The notes below the pieces were generated by a model. The model searched no databases, had not been told where the DNA came from, and saw only the letters and a list, made by a program, of their open reading frames with translations. A DNA stretch of 64,000 nucleotides from Heterodera schachtii. Taxonomy: Eukaryota; Nematoda; Chromadorea; Rhabditida; Heteroderidae. Position numbers and translations under genes: made by a program. Below, in pieces: positions 55,751 to 64,000 of the stretch (the stretch's first letter is position 1; each line of letters begins with the position of its first letter). Location: contig SIJG01000006.1 in the NCBI GenBank assembly GCA_023374025.1, positions 1,797,102 through 1,861,101 on the forward strand, in the 5' to 3' direction.

Positions 55751-56014
55751 TATTATAATTCGATAGAATTAGTAAAGTTAAAAATTTAGTTAAATATTCA
55801 TTATTTTTATACAATTAACTTTATTTTTGGTTTTGCTATAATTAGAAATTAAATTTAATTATTTTCTTATAAAAATCAATTATAAATTCCTTAATTTTTG
55901 GTTGTGCCTGATAACAAAATTTCAAAAGGATTTTCGTAAAATATTTTTCATATTGCCTTTCTCCAAATTTTTTCATTTAATGCTATTTGTCTCTGTTTAA
56001 TCTATTTTAATTAG

Positions 56015-56330
56015 GTCGATGATAATATGCTAATTGCATTTATGTAAGGGCAGCAAGAAAATCAAATCAGTGAATATTCAATGGATAAATATGAAGCATA
56101 TCTTGGAATTATGTATTTTATGCTAAAGAATTGACAATGTGACAAAATATCGGGGAAATTTGAAAAACATGAACGTACAGAATGCCAAAAATATCGAAAA
56201 TATTTAGACATTTTGTACGAATATTTGTACAGAGAATATGCCGGAATTCCAATAGTGAAGCCAAAATTTGGGTCTAAAGAACGAATTGAAATTAATGGGC
56301 CAATAATCTGTTGAATGAGGAGAGATTGAA
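56015..56330 (+). pseudogene. Decayed copy of the 39,427 secreted-protein gene
   Basis: After an intact TTAATTAG acceptor the frame reads VDDNMLIAFM-stop, then QISEYSMDKYEAYLGIMYFM, stop, QCDK...ERTECQKYRKYLDILYEYLY and PIVKPKFGSKERIEINGPII. This parallels exon 2 of the gene at 39,427 residue by residue. In-frame stops are TAA 56045-56047 and TGA 56132-56134. After GPII an internal stretch is deleted and the text resumes at LNEERLN. The signal-peptide exon is not found upstream. Module residues (EAxLG, YRKYL, ILYEYLY) are better kept than the rest. Confidence 0.85.
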
Positions 56331-59300
56331 TAAAATAATATTAAAAATTTTAATTTTCTTCGAACCCTAAATATGACAGATTAACTACGAATTTTCATGT
56401 AAATTAAAAATAAATATTTTAAATTTTCCATCTGATTTTTCAAGCAATTTATTCTTTCGTAAAGCATTTGGTGCATTTTGCAATGATCATCAAATACTTC
56501 ATTTATCACTATTGAAATGGACCTAATTAGAACTAAATCCTATTTGAAAAGTTAATCATGGTGTTATTTCAGAAAAATTTTATAAATAGTTTTATGAACA
56601 TTTGGATCATAATATTTATTTTTCACTTTTCCGTGTAAATTTATTAAAATCAATGAAAATTTTATGAAATCATACTATTTTTACATTTTAGTTTCATCTA
56701 AATATTTTTTTAATTGCCAGCTTAGTTTTATTTTTTATTTAGTTTTTCAGATTCATAAATTCTAGATACTCAAATATTTCTTAAATATTTTAAAAATTAT
56801 TCTAAAATTGCATTTAATAATTCGAGGCTTCTTTTTCTCTTGTCCTCCAATATTCTGTATTTCGCCTTCAATATGATGATTTAATTTATATATATATATA
56901 TATATTTTTAATATTTTTTAAAATTATGATATTAATTTTTGAATATATTTCTTAATAAAATTAATTGCTGTAGCCTCAAATTTGATTTGATTTCATTGTT
57001 GATTTCAGTAGCATTTTGCTAAATTATTTCATTTAATATGCAATCGTGATTATCTTTTTAAGAATATAAATTTTGGAGTTCAAGTCATAATAATTATTTT
57101 ATTTTATATTAATTAAAATATTATGATAAAGTCTTTGATTACATTACAATTCAAATTTCACGTGAACTACCTTTCTTCACGCACATAATCGTCAACAGAA
57201 TTAATTTTTAATAGATAAATTTTAATTAGAAAATTATGCACTGTCTTATTATTATCATATAAATAAAATATGACAAATTTAATTTTTTTTTTTTTTAATT
57301 TATTTATTTCACATAAAAAATTCTCTGAGGTCTATGGGGATTACTTTCAGTCTTTAGATTTGCTAAATTTTTAATTTGATAATTTTTATTCAAAGAGCAT
57401 GAATTTTATTTTATTTTTAATATTATATTTTCGTATGATCACAAATTTGGAATTTTCCATTAAATACTCATTACGAATTGAAAAACAAAAAATATTTTTA
57501 TAAATGTATATTTTTAAATTTATTTCTATACCTTATAAATATGCTTTTTAAATTAGTTGTTTTCTTTGGATTCATTTTTATTTTTTTAACTAGAATGTTT
57601 ATATTTAATGCTTAAATGCTTTATGAATAAGGTGTATGTTTTATTTCTTTTTGTTTCAAAAAATGTAAATTGATTTATTAATAAAAATTTTGTTTTCGTT
57701 TTTATATTAAATAGGAAATTAATCAATTTTCCTTTGCTTCAACTCGAAATTGGGTGGTGTTGTTCGATTGTATACACAAGACAAAGCAACACAATATTTA
57801 ATTGGGAATTATGCTTCAGTTCAATACACTTTTCGAAATTGCGGTTTCAATTAAAGATTTTTATCTTTTTTGTTTGGTTTACTAGGTATTTAATTTTTTA
57901 ATTTTCATTTTTAATATGTTTTGTTAATTTTTAATAAATATATTAACTTTCAATTTTTGATTTTTAATTACTGATTTATTTACTGTTATTTATTTTAAAT
58001 TATATATCTAATTAATTAGATTGGTATGATCTAATCGTATATATGGCATACAAACAGCAAAATAATACGATAAATTAAATTTAAAAATCGAACGTAATTG
58101 TTAAATATAAAATATATCATTAAAGTATTTATGATGCTATATAATTTGAATTATTAAAAAAAACATATTCTAAAATAATAAAACAATGTCATGTTTACGT
58201 TACTCATATTAATAAAATTATTCAACGAATTACAAATTAAAATAAAAAATATTATTAATGAAAAGTTAAAACTAAAAATAAATAAATCTTTTATTATAAT
58301 AGTAAAAAAGAATTTTTTAAAATACTTATTATACATGGTAAACTAATAAAAAACACAAATGATTAGTCTATTAGATATAACAAATAAAAAGTACCAATTG
58401 GGACAGGCGCAAAAAAAATAAAATTTCATTTTTATTTTTCAATTAGTAATGTTTAATATTTAATAAAATTTTGCTTTTTTTTTGTTGGGTTACATGGAAT
58501 GATTCGAAAAACAAAATTATTAAATAAATAAATATATAAAAAAAATTTTCGCTTAAACAAAGGATTCATGGAAACACTTGGTCTGTATGTTTTTACAAGA
58601 AATAAATAAAATTAATTTCACGCGCTGCCTGGTAATTTTAATTTCTCCTTATTCCTCCCTAATTACTTTCTAAAAGTGTTTCAATAATTTTTAAATTTTA
58701 ATTTCTTTTTTATTTTTTAGGATGTGCGAATTTCTTGTATTTGTGTTGGGATGTATAACAGCTTTTGTTTTGATAACAGCGTTAAACCACTTTTTTATAA
58801 TCTATTGTTTAATTAATTTTGCGGGCTACTGATTATAGCATGAAACCAAATATAATAAATATGCTTGCCAACAAAGTTTAATTTAATAAATTATTATATA
58901 GTGAACACAAAATTCATCGTTTCGTAAATATTTTTTATTAAGAGAATACCATTCTAAGGGAATGGCTTAATAAATTTTCATTTTAAAATTCAATTAACGC
59001 TCAAGAAATCATAATTGTTCTTCCTATAAATGCACTCAATAATATTTTTCAAAAATAAATCAATAAGAAACATAATAAATCTATGAAAATTTATAAAACT
59101 TATAATGATAATATATTAATGTTGGTTTTATTTAATTAATAATAATTTAATAAAAATGTGTTCTGCCTACATGAAGAAAATCTGTACAATATTCAATTAA
59201 AACAATAATTAAATTTTTCCAAAACTTAATATTTAAATATGAATCAAAAATATATAAATAAGAAACAATGCAAATTTTTGAAGCAGAAAAAATTTCTAAA

Positions 59301-62300
59301 AAAATTACAATGAAAATAATAAATTTATATAAAATTCTTTAATAATAAAAATATTTATAACATTTAAAAATTAAATTACACGCGGTTAAATAAATTATTA
59401 CAATTAAAAAAACACAAATAATTATAAAAGATATTAATAGTTATGTAAATTTTTTTTAATAAATAAAATTGCGGACAGTGCAAGACAACATTCTCATCAA
59501 AGTTTAATCTGCGACGTCATTTTCAGGCATTCCATTTGGACTGTAAGCCCTCATTTGTCTTATTTATAAAAAGAACCGTGACTCTTAAACAATTATTGAT
59601 AGTGAAACTAAGTTATAATTCAATAAATAAAAAATAAAATAATTATTTGAAGTTACATATTAATAAAACATTTTTATCATTAGCATTTTAGCCATAATAA
59701 AAAGTTTTATAATTTTAAAACGAAAGAAACATTAAAATTTCATAAAACTTAAAGACAAAAACAAAATAAATGTTAAGTAGAAAAATTTATTTAAAATGAT
59801 TTCAATTTCTTGTCTTTGAATTTCGTTTGACATTGAAATATTATGTAAAAAAATTTAGCAACAAAAAGTTTTCTTGAATAAAGTAATAATTTTGTTCAAT
59901 AATTATTTATTTGTTGCGTGAAATTCACTCGCATTCCATTTCCTTCTCAAAACATTTATTTAACATTGTAATATCGTTTAAATTCTTATTTAAATATTGT
60001 TTTTATTTGAAATTATATAGACAGAAGAGTAATGCATCAAACAAATTTTTAATTTTTTGTTTGCAAAGAGATTTTTAAAAAGTTGCAGGAAAATTTCAGT
60101 TTCAAAAGAAAACTCGAAATAAACAAAAGAAAAACAAACTTTTCATTTTTGAGTCTATTTTATAACATAAAAAGAAAACACAAAAAAATTTAACTAAAAT
60201 AAAATGATAAAGAAAAAAAATTACCAAACAAAAACAAATAATAGTTAATTAAATTCGTTGTATATTTATATTTTCTTATAAGATTTGAAATACAATGCTA
60301 TCACATAATATAGATTTAAACACACAAAAATAACATCGGCTATTAATTAGCTAATTAATAATTTAATTTTAATTATCACTAGATACTAAAAATTAAATAA
60401 ATTTTCATGAATGAAACCACATATGTTTAGATAAATTCATAAAAGTATGTAATAATTTGTATTATAAAACAATGAAAACCAACAAATTTAACATTTCATG
60501 ATGCAACATAAGTTGACAATTAGTTTTGTATTAGTTGCTCATTCTTTTTGAATTAAATATTTAACAAAATAAATTAAAGTAGGTATAAAATAAATTATAA
60601 TTAATTAATTTTTTTTTTAAATTTTAATTATGAGGTTTTGAATTGTATCATGTATCATATAAGTAAATGTCTTCAAAATAAAGTTTTCTGAAAAAGTCTA
60701 ATAAAAATATAAAATATAAATTTAAAAATAAAAATTAGCTTCTAATTAAATAATGGATTTACTTTAAAAATTATTCGTGTAAATGCACAATAATTCAAAA
60801 AGTAATCTTTTCTATCACGAATGTAGAAACGCAATTATCTGCATTAAAATTATAATAAATAAAATATAAAATAAAGAATGCATATTAATAAATAATCTTA
60901 TTTTTGATATAATTATGATTTAAACGGCATTTTTATTACGACACGGGCACAATGACATATGACATATTTTTTTTCTCATCATTTACACGTTTACCTTTTC
61001 ATGAGATTTATTCATACGATAACTAAATCATTACCAATTATAAAATAATAATCAATTCCACAACGAATTTTAACTATGAATCATTACGATAAAGATGGAC
61101 ACTTGGATCACTAACTTAATCTCATAAATAACAACTTTATAGGCAGCTATTTATAAAATTAAATAAAGAAAAATATATAATTTTATTAAAATTAATACGA
61201 CAAATGATTTTTTGGTTTGAATTATGTTAAGAATATTAAAACAAAAATAACATGTTGTTTATATAAATAAAAAATTTAATTAAAATTAATAAACGGTAAT
61301 TTCTATTAACGTCAAAAATTTTATGTAATTTAACAAAAAATAAGCATAAAAAATAAAAAGAAGCATTAAAAATTCGTATAATTTATCAATTATTCATAGT
61401 ATTAAAAATTAATATTTATTCAGTAATTTAAAAATTATATAATATAACTATCATGAGAATTACTAAAAAGAAACTAAAAATAAAAATAATATTGTTTTAT
61501 TTTTTACAACTTAAAAATGATAACATATTTATTGAATGGACTCAGCGATATGTAGACGAATGGATATTATTGGACAATTAATTGGGCAAATAGTATTTAA
61601 TTTATCAATTTTAGTGAGAATCAAAGTTGAATCTCAGAAATTATTTTAAATAAGCTACAAGCAGAAAAATTATAATAAATAATTTTAAAATGATATTAAA
61701 AAAATTTCCATTAATAATAAATAATTAAAAAGATGTAAAAAACTCACAAATAATGTTTTAATAAATTCAGATTAAAAATCAAAGAATTTATCGTACTATT
61801 TTAATTAATATTAAATAAAATATTTATTATGACTTGGACTCCAAATTTATATTCTTAAAAAGGATAATCACGATAAGTCTGATAACGAAAGAACAATACG
61901 AAATAAAGTTAATCGTATAATAATCAAAATAAAAACAAAACAATGTCAATCAATTAAGTGTTACTCATAAATAACAAAATTAATAATAAGATAATTAGAA
62001 AGAATTGGACTCATAAGCTTGAGAAGGCATGTTGAAATCATTAACCAAGTGAAAAATTAAAATTAAAAAAAAATAAAAATAAATTTTAGTGTTATATGCA
62101 AGACAAAGTTTTAAACCATATTGCGATTTAATCGTTTATATATTTTACTTGGATTCCTTTTACTAAATAAATATTTTATAAATTTCATTTTACTAAATTT
62201 AAATTATTTTTTAATTAAAAGTTTTTTAATTTCGAGAAACAATTTTCAATGAAGCATTATCCAAATATCTAATAGCACATAAAACTATAGAAGTATTTCT

Positions 62301-64000
62301 GGAAATAAATATTTATTTAACGTTTGCCGTTTAGATTAATATTAAATTTCAAAAAAATAAAAACTTTGAAGAGGATTAAATAAAATAATGTTATTCTTTT
62401 TCAAGTATAAATAAAAATATGAATTTAAAATTAGAACACAAAAACAATAAATAAATAATCAGAGTCTAGTATGGTCTTAAAAACACCAAAAAATGAAATT
62501 TTAAAATTTCATAACTAATGAAAATTTGCATAATTTATTAAAACATTTTAAGACATAAAGGGAAAATTTAATTATCTTGAGTATCAATACCTTAATTTTA
62601 TTAAGAGTATATTGTTTTTGATATAATTCAAGAAAATCAGTAAAAATATAGCAGAATTAATTTCTATTGTCATTGATATGATTTTATTGATTTAATAAAA
62701 TAAAATAAATGTATTTAAAATGTAATTTTTAAATAATCAAATGGTCGTTAGAATTAGTAGAAATTTACTCTTACAATTAATACAAAAAAATATAAAGAAA
62801 GTAATATGATTTATTTTGCATCAATAACAAACGATACACAAAAATAAAAAAATTCTAATGTAAAATCAAATCAAAATTCTTAAAAATTAATTTAAAAATA
62901 GCCCTTCTAAAGAATTATTGACACCAAAAATAGCACCTTAAGGTCTCCCAAATCCATGATGCATTTTTATCGAATAAACATTTCCCAAAAATAATTTTAA
63001 AAAAAGTAAGACCAACAAAAATAATTTCCTCCACCGTTCAATCCAAGCCGGTTTTGCCCGTGTCGCTTTCGAGATCTGATTCCCGTAAAAAGGATTAAAG
63101 AGTGCAATAAGCAATAAAGCATGATTCTTGTAAATAGAAGAAAAGCATTGAAGTATAAGAATTACTTTATTCAAATAATAAAGCTTAGAAAAATAATTAA
63201 ATTTTTTATTTGATGTTTTTAAATAAATATGAAAAAATAATACTTAAATATCAAAACAGTTTTTACAAAAAGAAGTAACGTAACAAAATAAAATAAAATA
63301 TTTTTATTAAAGGTACATAAAAATTAATTAATAATGAATGAAAAAGATTTCAAATTATCCCTTTTTAAAAGCAATTATTATATGTTAATGTAAGATTGTG
63401 CATGAATTAGATATCAAAATATAATATATATATCAAAAAAATTATTTATAAAAACACTAAACATAAATTTTACAAAAGTTTAAACTAAAAAGTTCTAAAT
63501 TATATATAAATATTTAGAAAGTAAAAATTTTGTCATTTAAATTTATCAAATTTGACAATTAATATTTAGAAAGTAGCAAATTTTGTCATTTAAACATATG
63601 ATATTTGATAATTTTCTACTGTTAATAAATAAAAATTACTTTAGAGAAAATGCAAAAAAATTAACTAATTACGGAAAAATTATTATAAAAAGTATTAGAA
63701 AATCACAACATTTAAAATAAGTAATATTATATAAAGGAAATTAACGAGAATCTTTTTAAAAACTCTGAAAAAGGGTGAAATCATCTTTAGGTCTCAAAGA
63801 ATGCGAACAATGTGCAAGTCATAATTCGATCTCATGAAGTATAGATGAACAATACGAAGAAATTATATATATTCTAATGAAACACTAAATAAAAATGTAA
63901 ATTAAGACGATAAATGGAAATGCTATTTATTATAAATACCTTAAATAACTATTAAAGATGCGATAATAATTTTGAAAAAATTTATAAAAATATTGGTCAA
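56331..64000. other. Long AT-rich gene-free interval to the right edge
   Basis: About 7.7 kb of extremely AT-rich sequence with (TA)n (about 56,890-56,905) and T-rich or A-rich strand asymmetry that flips near 58,000: the left side is T-rich and the right side A-rich on this strand. Predicted ORFs at 58,154 and 62,938 are not supported. I see no gene or RNA. Confidence 0.5.

Noticed and set aside
62938..63174. 78-residue minus-strand ORF
   Set aside because: One less AT-rich patch (about 63,025-63,090) looks protein-like, but no family, splice sites or homologue in the window supports it.

Overview
The window is nuclear DNA of a nematode, most likely a plant-parasitic heteroderid (cyst nematode). 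Genes are split by short introns (about 50-70 nt is common) with GT donors and TTTCAG-type acceptors. Three loci belong to an F-box family that I recognise, from memory and not by search, as expanded in cyst nematodes. No bacterial, organellar or CRISPR features are present.

Bases 1-25,000 are ordinary, fairly gene-dense nematode DNA. In order they hold: a PPP-family Ser/Thr phosphatase (minus, running off the left edge), divergent from a class I phosphatidylinositol transfer protein; an NSUN4-like mitochondrial RNA m5C methyltransferase that looks damaged; a fragment of an F-box gene tail; a 14-3-3 protein; an internally deleted F-box copy head-to-head with an intact one; a membrane-anchored Lys/Pro/Ala-rich protein built from duplicated symmetric exons; an E2 ubiquitin-conjugating enzyme; one orphan Cys-rich terminal exon; and a third F-box gene. 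Two themes recur: ubiquitin signalling (E2 plus F-box adaptors) and phospho-signalling (phosphatase plus 14-3-3).

Between these genes lie many short terminal-inverted-repeat (TIR) elements. Several start TAGAG or TAGGG and are flanked by 8-bp target duplications, as in non-autonomous hAT elements. Each carries its own short tandem motif (CCTGTA, CCCGGT, GCGGGATCCC, TGCCTTTTT and others) in inverted orientation near its ends. A longer dispersed repeat with a GC-rich palindromic core also recurs.

From about 26 kb to the right edge the base composition changes sharply to roughly four-fifths A+T (estimated by eye) and genes become rare. Two genes here start with clear signal peptides: a Glu/Lys-rich protein at 30,975-31,918 and a 520-residue protein at 39,427-41,154 made of two divergent copies of one module. 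A decayed copy of the second lies at 56,015-56,330. I recognise no known domain in either; they are candidate secreted, possibly effector-like, proteins. The same compartment holds LINE fragments, a rearranged Maverick/Polinton-like DNA polymerase remnant between 330-bp inverted repeats, tandem repeats, a GC-rich island, and two tandem copies of a strongly structured ~100-nt element (44,733-44,833 and 44,971-45,071). Differences between these two copies largely preserve base pairing. That element, the secreted gene family and the diversifying TIR elements are the best candidates for undescribed biology.
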